Source of the DNA: Nitrosopumilus piranensis
GTDB lineage: Archaea; Thermoproteota; Nitrososphaeria; Nitrososphaerales; Nitrosopumilaceae
Reading direction: 5' to 3'
NCBI RefSeq assembly: GCF_000875775.1
Contig: NZ_CP010868.1
Coordinates: forward strand, 1,649,079 to 1,713,078
Length of the DNA stretch: 64,000 nt
Part shown: piece by piece, positions 24,070 to 33,361 of the stretch
Layout of the letters: each line of letters opens with the position of its first letter
Position numbering within the stretch: the first letter of the stretch is position 1
The notes under the pieces: model-generated
What the model was told of the DNA's origin: nothing
Seen by the model: the letters and a program-made list of their open reading frames with translations, nothing else
Database searches by the model: none
Position numbers and translations under genes: made by a program

Positions 24070-26352
24070 CTATCTATTTCTCAAAACATTAAGAGCAGAA
24101 CCAGCTTTGAACCATTCAATCTGAGCTTGATTGTAAGAGTGATTCAGCATAATCTCTTCTTTGTTACCATCATTATGTGTAATGATACACTTGACTTGTT
24201 TGCCAGGTTGCAAACCATTCAAATCAACTAGACTGATTTTATCATCTTCTAGAATTTTTTCATAATCATCAGGGTTATCAAATGTCAATGCTAGCAATCC
24301 CTGCTTTTTCAAGTTGGTCTCATGAATTCTTGCAAGACTTTTTGTAATTACTGCAGCGCATCCCAAATAACGTGGAGTCATTGCTGCATGTTCTCTGCTG
24401 CTTCCCTCACCGTAGTTGTTATCGCCAATGATTACCCATCGCATCTGTTTTTCTTTGTATTGTCTTGCGATTTGAGAAAATGATTCTAGTTGATTATTCA
24501 AAACATTCTTGCCTTTTCCTACTTCGTCATTAAATGCATTGACTGCACCAAGCAACATATTATCACTAAGATTATCCAAATGGCCTCGAAGGGATAGCCA
24601 TGCACCTGCAGGAGAGATATGATCAGTTGTACATTTTCCTTTGGCCTTTACCATGATTGGAAGTTCTTCAAAGTCTTTTCCATCCCATTGTGAGAATGGT
24701 TCTAGTCTTTGCAGTCTCTTGCTGTTAGGATCAATGATTACCTCAACATCATCAGTGTTTTCTGGAGGTGCAACAAAGATTCCTTCAGGTCTCACGAATC
24801 CCTCTTCTGGAACTTCAGGGGCAGGCTTTGGAGGCTCTAGCTTGAACTTTGTTCCATCAGCTGCAGTTAGTTCATCAACAAGAGGATTAAAGGAGAGTTT
24901 TCCGCCCAAAGAAAGTGCAATAATCATTTCAGGACTGCCAATGAAATTCAATGTACTGCGGTGTCCGTCATTTCGTCCAGGGAAATTTCTGTTAAATGTT
25001 GTAACGATAGTGTTTTGCTCATCTTTGTCTAGTTCAGGTCTGTTCCATTGACCAATACAAGGACCACATGCATTTGCCAAAACTGTTGCACCAATGTCTT
25101 TGAGTGAATCCATCTGTCCATCACGTTCTATTGTTCCTCGGATTTGTTCAGAACCAGGAGTAACTAGTAACGGAATTTTTGCTTTGATTCCTTTTTGTTT
25201 TGCTTGCTCTGCTAAACTAGCAGCACGTGACATGTCTTCATAAGATGAATTTGTACAACTACCAATTAATGCAACAGAAATTGGATCAACATAATCATTT
25301 GATTTTACATCATCGGCTAACTCAGAGATGGAGCGTGCTAAATCAGGAGTGTGGGGTCCTACAATGTGTGGTTCTAGTGTTGAAAGATTAATCTCAATTA
25401 CTCTATCAAAGAATTTTTCAGGATCAGATTCTACTTCAGGATCAGCTATTAAGGATTCCTTGTTTTGATTTGCAAGTTCTGCAATGCCACTTCTGTTTGT
25501 ATATTTTAGATAAGTCTCCATTCTCTCATCGTATGGGAAGACTGAACATGTTGCACCAATTTCTGCTCCCATGTTAGTGATTGTGGCCTTGCCAGTACAG
25601 CTAATTGATTTTGTTCCAGGACCAAAGTATTCAACAATAGCATTGGTTCCACCAGATACTGTCAACTCTTCTGCAACCTTTAGAATGATATCTTTGGGAG
25701 CAGTCCATCCGGTTAGCTTACCAGTTAGTTTAACGCCAATTCTTTTTGGGTATAGTAATTCCCAAGGCAGCCCAGCCATTGTTTCTGCTGCATCTAATCC
25801 ACCAACACCAATTGCAATCATTCCTAGACCACCAGCATTTGGAGTATGAGAGTCAGTTCCAATCATTAATCCACCAGGAAATGCATAATTCTCAAGTACT
25901 ACCTGATGAATGATACCTGCACCTGGTTTCCAAAATCCACATCCATATTTTGCAGAAGCTGATTGCAAAAATTTGAAGACTTCGCTGTTCTCATCAAGTG
26001 AAACTTTCATGTCAACATCGCCTTGAACTTCAGCTCGAATCAGATGATCACAGTGTACAGTAGTTGGCAATGCTGTTTGTTTTAGTTCTGCTTGCATAAA
26101 TTGAAGCATTACCATTTGTCCTGTTACGTCTTGTAATGCAACTCTGTCGGGTTTGAGAAAAACGTAATCTTTTCCACCAGTAAAATTTGTATCATCAATT
26201 TGGTTAAAATGTCCAGAAAGGATTTTTTCAGTAAGTGTTAGTGGTCGTCCTGTAACGTTTCGGAATTTTGCGATGTTTTCTTTTAGTTTTGTATAAACAC
26301 CTGAAACAAGTTCCGGAGTAGAATCAATATTCACATTATGCGGAGAATTCAT
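24070..26352 (-). CDS. acn: Aconitate hydratase
   Basis: 760 residues, AcnA/mitochondrial-type aconitase. The three iron-sulfur cysteines are in IGSCTNSSY and ANACGPCIGQWNR, and the swivelling C-terminal domain has GDNNYGEGSSREHAAM. It isomerises citrate and isocitrate in the TCA cycle, which in these archaea feeds biosynthesis. Length matches the mitochondrial type (about 750-780). Single gene with its own promoter region. Confidence 0.95.
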   Translation of the reverse strand: MNSPHNVNIDSTPELVSGVYTKLKENIAKFRNVTGRPLTLTEKILSGHFNQIDDTNFTGGKDYVFLKPDRVALQDVTGQMVMLQFMQAELKQTALPTTVHCDHLIRAEVQGDVDMKVSLDENSEVFKFLQSASAKYGCGFWKPGAGIIHQVVLENYAFPGGLMIGTDSHTPNAGGLGMIAIGVGGLDAAETMAGLPWELLYPKRIGVKLTGKLTGWTAPKDIILKVAEELTVSGGTNAIVEYFGPGTKSISCTGKATITNMGAEIGATCSVFPYDERMETYLKYTNRSGIAELANQNKESLIADPEVESDPEKFFDRVIEINLSTLEPHIVGPHTPDLARSISELADDVKSNDYVDPISVALIGSCTNSSYEDMSRAASLAEQAKQKGIKAKIPLLVTPGSEQIRGTIERDGQMDSLKDIGATVLANACGPCIGQWNRPELDKDEQNTIVTTFNRNFPGRNDGHRSTLNFIGSPEMIIALSLGGKLSFNPLVDELTAADGTKFKLEPPKPAPEVPEEGFVRPEGIFVAPPENTDDVEVIIDPNSKRLQRLEPFSQWDGKDFEELPIMVKAKGKCTTDHISPAGAWLSLRGHLDNLSDNMLLGAVNAFNDEVGKGKNVLNNQLESFSQIARQYKEKQMRWVIIGDNNYGEGSSREHAAMTPRYLGCAAVITKSLARIHETNLKKQGLLALTFDNPDDYEKILEDDKISLVDLNGLQPGKQVKCIITHNDGNKEEIMLNHSYNQAQIEWFKAGSALNVLRNR

Positions 26353-26489
26353 CCCGAATTTAATATTTACAATTAAAAAAATTCAAAAATCAAAGCCACA
26401 GGCATGTAAATTCTTAACAATTATAAGCTAAAAGCAGCTTTTTAATTCATTGTTGGGGAGTCACATGTTTTTGAAGATGAGGTGTAAAA

Positions 26490-27122
26490 ATGGTCAATAA
26501 GGGTTTTCCAAAATTTGGAATGTCTCAAGCAGGTGCATTTGTTGCAGCTCTAAAAAATTACAATTTACCTGATTTCATTTTAGTTCTTGTTGCAAAAGAA
26601 TGCAAGTCAGACTTGCTAGAAAGAGGAAGAATCGATGACAGACTACAAAGCATGAATGATGAAGCATTAGAGTTATTGCACAAAGTCTTTGTAGGATGCG
26701 AAGAAGACAAGGCAGGAAAATATGCACAGTACAGATTCTATGCATATGTCTCAAGTATGTACCACAAATGCGAAGTTCTAGTCAATGAAACAATTCCTGG
26801 TAAAACTGGCAAGAATCACAAAATTCCCGTAGCAGTAAAAAACAACGGAATGTACATTGCAGTTGCACAAAACAAGGCAACCGGACATCCAGTTAATAAA
26901 AAAGATGCAGTAAAGTTCTACGATATAGTAGATGACATTAAGAGTGGGGACCACGGAACTATGCTAACTGATGCAATTTTTGGCTCCTCAGTAGGATTCA
27001 AAGGAGATGCACTAGTTGAATTAGAAAACTTGAGCAAATCAAGAGATGATGATCCTGAAAACAAATTAGATTTTAAAACAGCAAACTTTGAAAATAATAT
27101 TTACTCTGTAACAAAGTGTTAA
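26490..27122 (+). CDS. Conserved hypothetical protein
   Basis: 210 residues, soluble, with a helical N-terminal half (including two cysteines near 38 and 71) and a mixed C-terminal half. No motif or membrane segment that I recognise. Divergent from aconitase and convergent with the HExxH protein (2-bp gap). I do not assign a function. Confidence 0.55.
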   Translation: MVNKGFPKFGMSQAGAFVAALKNYNLPDFILVLVAKECKSDLLERGRIDDRLQSMNDEALELLHKVFVGCEEDKAGKYAQYRFYAYVSSMYHKCEVLVNETIPGKTGKNHKIPVAVKNNGMYIAVAQNKATGHPVNKKDAVKFYDIVDDIKSGDHGTMLTDAIFGSSVGFKGDALVELENLSKSRDDDPENKLDFKTANFENNIYSVTKC

Positions 27123-27124
27123 TT

Positions 27125-27727
27125 TTACAAATTTAGTTCTCTAGTATCCATTGTAAGAAACATTGGCTTTCCATCTGTTCTTTTAAAATTTTCATCATAT
27201 TGTTCAAACTCTAATTGCTCAAAGAGATGTTTTGTCCAAATATCATGTACTTCTCTTGCATGTTTTTTTCTACCCATCTGTCGCAGCTGCTCATGAAGTA
27301 TTTCATGAGATACAGTTGTACAGTTTTTTTCTGCAAGGTATAGTTCATTGTTTGGCTCTTTTGGTTTTACCCAAAATACCATTCCAAAGTTTTCTGCATG
27401 ATATCCTTCACAAGTACAATCAGTCCACATTGGTCTGAAATGAGTCAGATAGAAATGATAGATGTCTTTGCCTCTTTGGTCATGATCACGCAATAGAGTA
27501 TGTGTGTCTAGTTTTTGTAAAATGCTAGTTGGCTTTGTGATCATTTGATCACATTTGATTTCATAGTCTTTGCCAAACTTTTCTTTAATCCAAACTTTGA
27601 AGAATTGAGCCATTTTCTTGACATATTCATACTCAAATTGTCTCTCTTTGAGCTCTTCTTCTTTTACGACAAAAATAAAATGTAAAATCATAATAAGAAA
27701 AAAGGGGTGTTTATGTTTGGCCTTCAA
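27125..27727 (-). CDS. Putative HExxH zinc metallohydrolase
   Basis: Up to 200 residues. A zinc-metalloprotease-type HEILH motif is at 141-145, preceded by a hydrophobic TTVS segment as in minigluzincins, with a downstream HAREVHDIW helix that could give a third ligand. A CTCEGYH cluster is near residue 104. The first twelve residues overlap the upstream RAM gene, and an in-frame ATG at 27691 (MILHFIF) is an equally good start. Substrate unknown; it may be a structural relic of a peptidase. Confidence 0.6.
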   Translation of the reverse strand: MKAKHKHPFFLIMILHFIFVVKEEELKERQFEYEYVKKMAQFFKVWIKEKFGKDYEIKCDQMITKPTSILQKLDTHTLLRDHDQRGKDIYHFYLTHFRPMWTDCTCEGYHAENFGMVFWVKPKEPNNELYLAEKNCTTVSHEILHEQLRQMGRKKHAREVHDIWTKHLFEQLEFEQYDENFKRTDGKPMFLTMDTRELNL

Positions 27728-27950
27728 TACCCATTAGGGTTAGTGTTGAGCGAATCTTTTCAATTTTTCTGATCTTCCAAGTAATTGTTTCTCTAAGTTT
27801 TTCAACAGTATCAGACTCGATCTTGGCCAAAATATCATATGCACCAAAAGTTCCGTGAACTTCCTTAACACCTTCTAAGCCCTTTAGTTGTTGAATAATT
27901 GCTTCTTCAGAACCTAGTTCACAGTTGATTAACACATAAGCTGTTGCCAT
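27711..27950 (-). CDS. Stand-alone Lrp/AsnC ligand-binding (RAM) domain protein
   Basis: 79 residues matching only the C-terminal alpha-beta sandwich of Lrp/AsnC regulators, with the GTFGAYDILAKIES hallmark. No helix-turn-helix is present, so it should sense an amino acid and act through partners or other oligomers. A close paralogue (roughly 80 percent identical by eye) lies at 59362-59601. Confidence 0.88.
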   Translation of the reverse strand: MATAYVLINCELGSEEAIIQQLKGLEGVKEVHGTFGAYDILAKIESDTVEKLRETITWKIRKIEKIRSTLTLMGIEGQT

Positions 27951-27993
27951 AAAATAATTACAAAATTCGACTATATCAATAAACCGATTACGT

Positions 27994-28413
27994 TTAGTTT
28001 TGAGAAATCTTTAAAATTTCATCCCAAATTGGCTTTGGAACAGGCATGACAGATAATCTAGAAATTCGAATCAGTTCCCAGTCTTTAAATTTTTTATTTT
28101 TCTTCATCTCATCAAGTGTAACGGGACGCTTTAGTGCTTTTTTGTATTTTACATCAACTACAATAAAACGTTCAACGTCTTCTTTGGGATTCGAATATGG
28201 TTTTGATGTAACTTGCATAATTCCAACTGCTTGTCTTTCATCACCGGTGTGATAAAACAAAACAAGATCACCGGATTTCATTTCCCTCATGTGCTTTAAT
28301 GCCAAGTTGTTATGGACACCATCCCAAACAGTTGTCTTGTCTTTTTTTAGTTGCTCAAAATTATAACCGCGAGGTCCGCTTGGTTCTTGTTTTGCCAACC
28401 AGTAATTTACCAT
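27994..28413 (-). CDS. EVE-domain protein
   Basis: About 139 residues of the EVE (PUA-like) family, starting MVNYWLAKQEP with GPRGYNFEQLKKDKTTVWDGVHNN and MKSGDLVLFYHTG, the standard family blocks. EVE proteins bind modified bases in RNA or DNA and sometimes act in restriction of modified DNA or in RNA quality control. The frame continues 7 codons further upstream, but MVNYWL fits the family start. No nuclease partner is adjacent. Confidence 0.87.
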   Translation of the reverse strand: MVNYWLAKQEPSGPRGYNFEQLKKDKTTVWDGVHNNLALKHMREMKSGDLVLFYHTGDERQAVGIMQVTSKPYSNPKEDVERFIVVDVKYKKALKRPVTLDEMKKNKKFKDWELIRISRLSVMPVPKPIWDEILKISQN

Positions 28414-28469
28414 TTTCAAATTTTGTATCATCAAGGGATACTTTATGGTTTATGAAAAGACAAAATGTT

Positions 28470-28640
28470 CCCCGGTTCTGACTCGCACAAGATCATTGGT
28501 ATTTTAGCCAAAACCTCCTTGGGTTCTGAAACCGGGGTTGCCCATAATGTAGCACGCCTGGGTGAATTAGAAATCATTGGTATCATTACGATCGACATCA
28601 TCCTAATCCGTCTGCGTGCCTGCTCTTGGGCGATTAATTA
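28470..28640 (+). ncRNA. Candidate structured non-coding RNA
   Basis: A GC-rich island of about 170 bp in an AT-rich intergenic gap. Paired segments: CCCCGGTT (28470-28477) with AACCGGGG (28530-28537); TTGCCCA (28538-28544) with TGGGCGA (28627-28633, one wobble); GCACGC (28552-28557) with GCGTGC (28614-28619); and ATTAG (28566-28570) with CTAAT (28603-28607). The second domain has a symmetric 7x7 internal loop, which recalls an H/ACA guide pocket, but boxes are not convincing. A TATA-like stretch near 28443 fits a start at about 28469. The frame on this strand does not look like protein. Confidence 0.6.
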
Positions 28641-28664
28641 TAGAGCATATCCTACTAAAAACCA

Positions 28665-28928
28665 TTGATGGAGATCAAAAATCAAACACTGTTTTTTGTA
28701 GGAATCATAGTTTTGATTTTGGGGATGTTGATCATAATTTTTGATTATCCACAACTTCAGCTCTTAGAGAGTATGGATTCAGAATCATACTATATGCTTG
28801 ATCAACAAAAAAAGGACATTCATCAAAGAATGAAAATTGAAATTAGCATTGGAATTGGATTATTTGTCACAGGAATTGGATTACTAGCAGTGTCTTTTCT
28901 AAAGATATTTGAGAATAGACTCAGATAA
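28665..28928 (+). CDS. Small two-helix membrane protein
   Basis: 87 residues with helices at about 10-27 and 61-80, separated by a polar loop with Gln/Asp (about 35-57). No recognised domain. It converges on pheT, overlapping its end by 30 bp. Lies directly downstream of the candidate structured RNA. Confidence 0.6.
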   Translation: MMEIKNQTLFFVGIIVLILGMLIIIFDYPQLQLLESMDSESYYMLDQQKKDIHQRMKIEISIGIGLFVTGIGLLAVSFLKIFENRLR

Positions 28929-30563
28929 TGATATCTCAAAACCAACTACAGGTACGCGGATTTTGTAATTTTCAATAATTTTGGAGTTTATCTCACCGAT
29001 AACACCAATTGTTTTATTGTTAATTACCACATCGGCACAATGACCTTTTTCAAATGAAGGATGTTCTGTAGTTTTGGTTTTAATTTCTATATCAAATCCT
29101 GTCTTTAATGCTGATTGTAAAACAGACTTGATTTCAGTAAAGTTTGCATCCTGATGTGCACTAATTCCAGAGAAACACCTTTCTTCAGAGACAGGATTGC
29201 CTGAAGAAAATACTGTTCCAGTTTCAAATAGTTTCTGAGGATATGACTCGTGAATGTTCTTTGATAGATTCTCTAATAATCCAGGCAAAATTGAATCACG
29301 CAATATTGTATGCTCTTGGCTTTTAGAGTCACGAACAGAGATGATGGTTTGTGGTTCACGGTTTGCCATTTCATAAAGAACTCTTTTGCTAGTCAAACTA
29401 GAGTTCAGTGCCTCAAGATATCCTAGTCCAATCATAGTTTGACTAAGAGATTTTAGTTGCAGTGAGATTGGATTTGTTTGTCCAAGTGTTTGAGAAGGAG
29501 ACATTGTAGGCTCAAGATTCTGTATTCCATAGCCTAAAGCAACTTCTTCAACTAAATCCATTGGGCCAAAAATATCAAAACGATATGCAGGGATGACGCA
29601 AACAATATTTTTGCCTTTGAGCGTGGCATCAAGTCTTGATTTTTTTAGAGACGATACAATCTTTGAATTATTTAGATTCAGTCCAAGTGTTTGATTAATT
29701 AATAATGGATCAACTATCATCTTTCGTTCAGCAAGTTTTGGAGAAGAGTTTTTTGCACCAGAGATTTGAACTGACTCCAAAGAGAATCCAGCGCTTTGCA
29801 AAATTGTTGCAACCACAGATAACATGTCTTCTGCATCAGCTTTGTTTATTCCGGTAACCTCAACAAACAGATTTTTGGTTTTTGTAGTTACAGTAGTTAC
29901 TGCAGCATTAATTATGGGAGGAAAAGAAATTGTCTTCTTGTTTGCATCAAGTATCAAAGGCATCTTAGAAGAATTTGCAAGCAAATCTCCATAGTCCTTT
30001 CCAACCTCAGTTGTTTTGAGAATCTCATCAATGGAGAGTTCTTTGGTAGAGTTTAGCGGAGTAAACTTGTATTTTCTATCAGATGTGGCATAGACTAGAG
30101 GAAACTGAATTTTATCTAAATCATGAATACCAATTGAGGATTTTTTTCTTTTTCGTCCAATTCCAAAATGCAGGTCTTCTTGCATTACCATGAGTTGCTT
30201 GATGGTTTTATCATCAATTTTTCCATTTTTTGCAACGATTCCAGTTACAAATGGCCTTACTTTGGTAACATCAGATTTTACAGAAATGGCATATTGTTTT
30301 GATTTTTTGATTTTGAGTTTGATTGCACCTGTTTTGATTCCTAGCAGTCCTTGCATTCCCAATGCAATTCCAAAGTCAGTGGAATAATCAGGTCTGTTTG
30401 GACTGTATTCAATTCGGACTAGATCCTTGTCTTCAGACTCTATATCAAGTCCTAAAAATGGCAATGAATCTGCAATCTGTTTTTTTGATGCCTTGCCAAT
30501 TAGTTTTTGAAGACTAGAATAAGATAATTCTACTACTGGCATTTTGTTGCACTCCTCAACCAA
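28899..30563 (-). CDS. pheT: Phenylalanyl-tRNA synthetase beta subunit
   Basis: 554 residues, archaeal/eukaryal-type PheT, lacking the bacterial N-terminal EMAP-like domain. It has RIEYSPNRPDYSTDFGIALG (B5-like/start region), the FGPMDLVEEVALGYG catalytic-like domain and the C-terminal HQDANFTEIKS region. It forms the alpha2-beta2 enzyme with pheS, whose end it overlaps by 31 bp. Confidence 0.93.
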   Translation of the reverse strand: MVEECNKMPVVELSYSSLQKLIGKASKKQIADSLPFLGLDIESEDKDLVRIEYSPNRPDYSTDFGIALGMQGLLGIKTGAIKLKIKKSKQYAISVKSDVTKVRPFVTGIVAKNGKIDDKTIKQLMVMQEDLHFGIGRKRKKSSIGIHDLDKIQFPLVYATSDRKYKFTPLNSTKELSIDEILKTTEVGKDYGDLLANSSKMPLILDANKKTISFPPIINAAVTTVTTKTKNLFVEVTGINKADAEDMLSVVATILQSAGFSLESVQISGAKNSSPKLAERKMIVDPLLINQTLGLNLNNSKIVSSLKKSRLDATLKGKNIVCVIPAYRFDIFGPMDLVEEVALGYGIQNLEPTMSPSQTLGQTNPISLQLKSLSQTMIGLGYLEALNSSLTSKRVLYEMANREPQTIISVRDSKSQEHTILRDSILPGLLENLSKNIHESYPQKLFETGTVFSSGNPVSEERCFSGISAHQDANFTEIKSVLQSALKTGFDIEIKTKTTEHPSFEKGHCADVVINNKTIGVIGEINSKIIENYKIRVPVVGFEISLSESILKYL

Positions 30564-31924
30564 TTCAAATTGTTATTGTAAAATTCTCTTACATCATCAA
30601 GACCATACTTTAGCATTGCAATTCTTTCAATGCCACCGCCCCATGCCAAGACAGGTTTTGTTATGCCAAGAGGTTTTGTAACTTCAGGTCGGAATATTCC
30701 CATTCCAAATAACTCAACCCATTTTCCCAATCTTTCATTGTATACCATAGTTTGAAGTGATGGCTCTGTATATGGGAAGAAGGTTGGCCAGAACTTTATT
30801 TTTGTAATTCCAATTCGTTTGTAAAACTCTCGCTGAATTCCCATTAGATTTCTCAAGTTGGCATCTTTGCCAACAACTACTCCTTCAATTTGATTAAATT
30901 CTACAAGATGTTTGTAGCTGACTTTTTCATTTCTAAAGACACGTCCCAATGAAAATACTCGGGCCTCATCAGGTTTTGTTTCTGCAAGATGTTTTATTGT
31001 AACACAAGTGGTGTGGGTGCGTAAAACCATCTTTCGCGCTTCGTTGATATCCCACTGGTATCGCCAATTTTTCTTGTGAGATTCAGAAACCTTTTTGATT
31101 TGCTCAGGTGTTGCAATCTTTTTTGCAGAAACCCCATCAAGATAGAAAGTGTCTTGCAGTTCTCTTGCAGGATGGTCTTGAGGGGTAAATAGCGCATCAA
31201 AGTTCCAAAAGCTTGACTGTGTCATGTTTCCATAAATTTCTGAAAAACCCAAAGTGACAAAAATTTCACGAATTTCATCAATAGTGTTTTTTAGAGGATG
31301 AGTTCTGGCAACATTAGTAGCAGGTACTGTAGCTTCAACATCAATTCCGCCTGAAGAATTATCAAGATTAAGTGATTTTGCAGAATCGGTAAGAGAGATT
31401 TGCTTGGTCTTTAGAATTTCTTCTACAACAAAGTCAGGACGTCTCAAGAGTCCTGATAAATCATCAGAGTCTAGTTGATTAACATCTAATTTCTGCTCGC
31501 CGATTTGTTTGAGAGTTTTTTCTCCAGGTAAAACAGATGGCGGACTCTTAAGAGAAACATTATCTGATGTTGTCTCTACCCAATTGTTTTTTCTTGCTAG
31601 TCCCATTGCAGGTCCAAACACTGGACCCAGTTCTTTTTGTAAATCAGATAGTTTAGATTTTGTTTTTAAAAGATCTAACAATCTTCTTTCAGGTAGTCCC
31701 TTTTGAAGAGATTCCTTTCCGTTTTTTCCCAATCTAATGATACTTGATTTTGATTCATCAACATTTGCCAGTTCTTTTAGTTTTAGCCATTCAATTCCAC
31801 GTCGGATTTGATCTGATGAAAGTCCTGTAGATTTTTCAAGATTTTCAGGAGTTTGTTTAGGGTTGTCTTTTAGAGATATGATTATTTTTTTTTCAATATC
31901 ATGAAAAACCTGTGACAACACCAA
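30533..31924 (-). CDS. pheS: Phenylalanyl-tRNA synthetase alpha subunit
   Basis: 463 residues. The N-terminal part holds winged-helix modules typical of archaeal PheS, the class II catalytic core follows: THPLKNTIDEIREIF, LRTHTTCVT (motif 2 region), FSLGRVFRNEKVSYKHLVEFNQIEG and the motif 3-like AWGGGIERIAML. The start is ambiguous (TTG 31924, GTG 31921 or TTG 31918). The last lies about 26 bp from the TTTAAA box shared with trpS and would make a leaderless message. Confidence 0.93.
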   Translation of the reverse strand: MVLSQVFHDIEKKIIISLKDNPKQTPENLEKSTGLSSDQIRRGIEWLKLKELANVDESKSSIIRLGKNGKESLQKGLPERRLLDLLKTKSKLSDLQKELGPVFGPAMGLARKNNWVETTSDNVSLKSPPSVLPGEKTLKQIGEQKLDVNQLDSDDLSGLLRRPDFVVEEILKTKQISLTDSAKSLNLDNSSGGIDVEATVPATNVARTHPLKNTIDEIREIFVTLGFSEIYGNMTQSSFWNFDALFTPQDHPARELQDTFYLDGVSAKKIATPEQIKKVSESHKKNWRYQWDINEARKMVLRTHTTCVTIKHLAETKPDEARVFSLGRVFRNEKVSYKHLVEFNQIEGVVVGKDANLRNLMGIQREFYKRIGITKIKFWPTFFPYTEPSLQTMVYNERLGKWVELFGMGIFRPEVTKPLGITKPVLAWGGGIERIAMLKYGLDDVREFYNNNLNWLRSATKCQ

Positions 31925-31941
31925 AACTTCGAAAAAGACTT

Positions 31942-31947
31942 TTTAAA
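31942..31947. promoter_or_regulatory. Shared palindromic TATA-like box between pheS and trpS
   Basis: TTTAAA, self-complementary, lies in the 44-bp gap between the divergent pheS and trpS genes. Its centre is about 24.5 bp from the trpS ATG and 24-27 bp from the candidate pheS starts on the other strand, the usual TATA-to-start distance for leaderless archaeal genes. No other TATA-like box is visible in the gap. Confidence 0.55.
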
Positions 31948-31968
31948 CCTTAACCTAAGTCAATTTGA

Positions 31969-33081
31969 ATGTCAGCTGACGATTTCGTTGTGACTCCTTG
32001 GCATGTCGAGGGAGATATAGACTATGATAAATTAATCAAGCAATTTGGCACTCAGAAGATTTCTCCAGAATTACTGCAAAGAATCACAAAAATTACTGGC
32101 GAAGATCATTTCATGCTCAGACGAGGTATCTTCTTTTCACACAGAGAGATGAACAGAATTCTCAATGATTATGAAAAAGGTAACAAATTCTTCTTATACA
32201 CTGGACGAGGGCCATCAGGACACACCCATATTGGCCACTTGGTTCCATGGGTTTTTGCAAAATGGCTACAAGAGAAATTTGATGTTAACATGTATTTTCA
32301 GCTTACAGATGATGAGAAATTTTATTCAAAACAAAATCTAACTTTGGATGAAACAAAAAAATTTGCATATGAAAATGCACTTGACTTTATTGCACTAGGT
32401 TTCAAGCCAGAAAAAACAAAAATCATTATCAACACAAGAAATATTCAAACGCTTTATCCAATTGCAGCTCAAGTTGCAAAGAAAATTAATTTTTCAAACA
32501 CTAAAGCCACTTTTGGTTTTACAAATGACACTAATATTGGTATGATATTTTACACATCACTACAGTCTGCCCCATGCTTTATTGAAGACAAGCCAGTCTT
32601 GATTCCTCTAGGAGTTGACCAAGATCCCCACTTTAGACTAACAAGAGACATTGCACCTAAAATTGGAAAACCAAAACCAGCATTAATTCACAACATAATG
32701 ATTCCAGGACTAGAAGGGCCTGGAGGAAAAATGTCAGCTTCTAATGAAAACGGTACTGTTTACACAACAGATGAACCAAATGTAGTAAAAAAGAAAATCA
32801 ACAAACACGCATTTTCAGGTGGCCAAACAAGTGTTGAAGAACACAGAAAGCTTGGAGGAAATCCAGACATTGATGTGTCATATCAATATCTAAGAATATT
32901 TTTTGAACCAGATGATAACAAGTTAAAATCAATTTATGATGATTACAAGTCTGGAAAATTACTTTCTGGAGAACTAAAAGCAATTTTAATTGAAAAAATT
33001 AATGAATTTCTAGCAGTGCACCAAGATAAACGCGAAAAGGCAAAAGACCAGATTGATGAATTTCTTTTTGAGAATAAATGA
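31969..33081 (+). CDS. trpS: Tryptophanyl-tRNA synthetase
   Basis: 370 residues, class I, archaeal/eukaryal type. The HIGH motif is GPSGHTHIGHLVPW (near residue 82), the KMSKS-type loop is GGKMSASN (near 249), and AFSGGQTSVEEHRKLGGNPDIDV is a family block. Leaderless ATG below a shared TATA-like box with pheS. Its stop overlaps the start of the next gene by 4 bp. Confidence 0.94.
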   Translation: MSADDFVVTPWHVEGDIDYDKLIKQFGTQKISPELLQRITKITGEDHFMLRRGIFFSHREMNRILNDYEKGNKFFLYTGRGPSGHTHIGHLVPWVFAKWLQEKFDVNMYFQLTDDEKFYSKQNLTLDETKKFAYENALDFIALGFKPEKTKIIINTRNIQTLYPIAAQVAKKINFSNTKATFGFTNDTNIGMIFYTSLQSAPCFIEDKPVLIPLGVDQDPHFRLTRDIAPKIGKPKPALIHNIMIPGLEGPGGKMSASNENGTVYTTDEPNVVKKKINKHAFSGGQTSVEEHRKLGGNPDIDVSYQYLRIFFEPDDNKLKSIYDDYKSGKLLSGELKAILIEKINEFLAVHQDKREKAKDQIDEFLFENK

Positions 33082-33359
33082 AAATAACAATTACGTGTGA
33101 AGACAAATATGAGGCTCAAAAACTAGCCAGTCTTATTTTCATCAAAGATGGAAAAGAGACATTTATCACAGGAATTCTAAATGTTGTAAAAAACGAATTG
33201 GTAATATCATTAAAGGATAAATCGGCTCACAGTATTTTACTTGAGAATGAAGCAAATGTAGAAAGATTTGCAGATTTTACCCAGTCAGTTATTGACAAAG
33301 AGCACAAAATAGTATCAACTAAAATTCTTGAAAATCAAGTAGAGATTGTTAAGGGTTGA
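33078..33359 (+). CDS. Conserved hypothetical protein linked to trpS
   Basis: 93 residues, alternating strands and helices, no membrane segment. It starts in the trpS stop (ATGA overlap), so it is translationally coupled. Pattern recalls small beta-alpha-beta domains of the KEOPS/Pcc1 type, but I cannot support that. Function unknown. Confidence 0.55.
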   Translation: MKITITCEDKYEAQKLASLIFIKDGKETFITGILNVVKNELVISLKDKSAHSILLENEANVERFADFTQSVIDKEHKIVSTKILENQVEIVKG

Positions 33360-33361
33360 AC

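Noticed and set aside
28470..28640. Candidate RNase P or SRP RNA
   Set aside because: The conserved RNase P core motifs (GAGGAAAGTCC, ACAGAAA types) and the SRP GGAA/S-domain loops are absent.
28465..28668. 67-codon open frame across the GC-rich island
   Set aside because: Composition is not protein-like and the DNA explains itself better as paired RNA segments.
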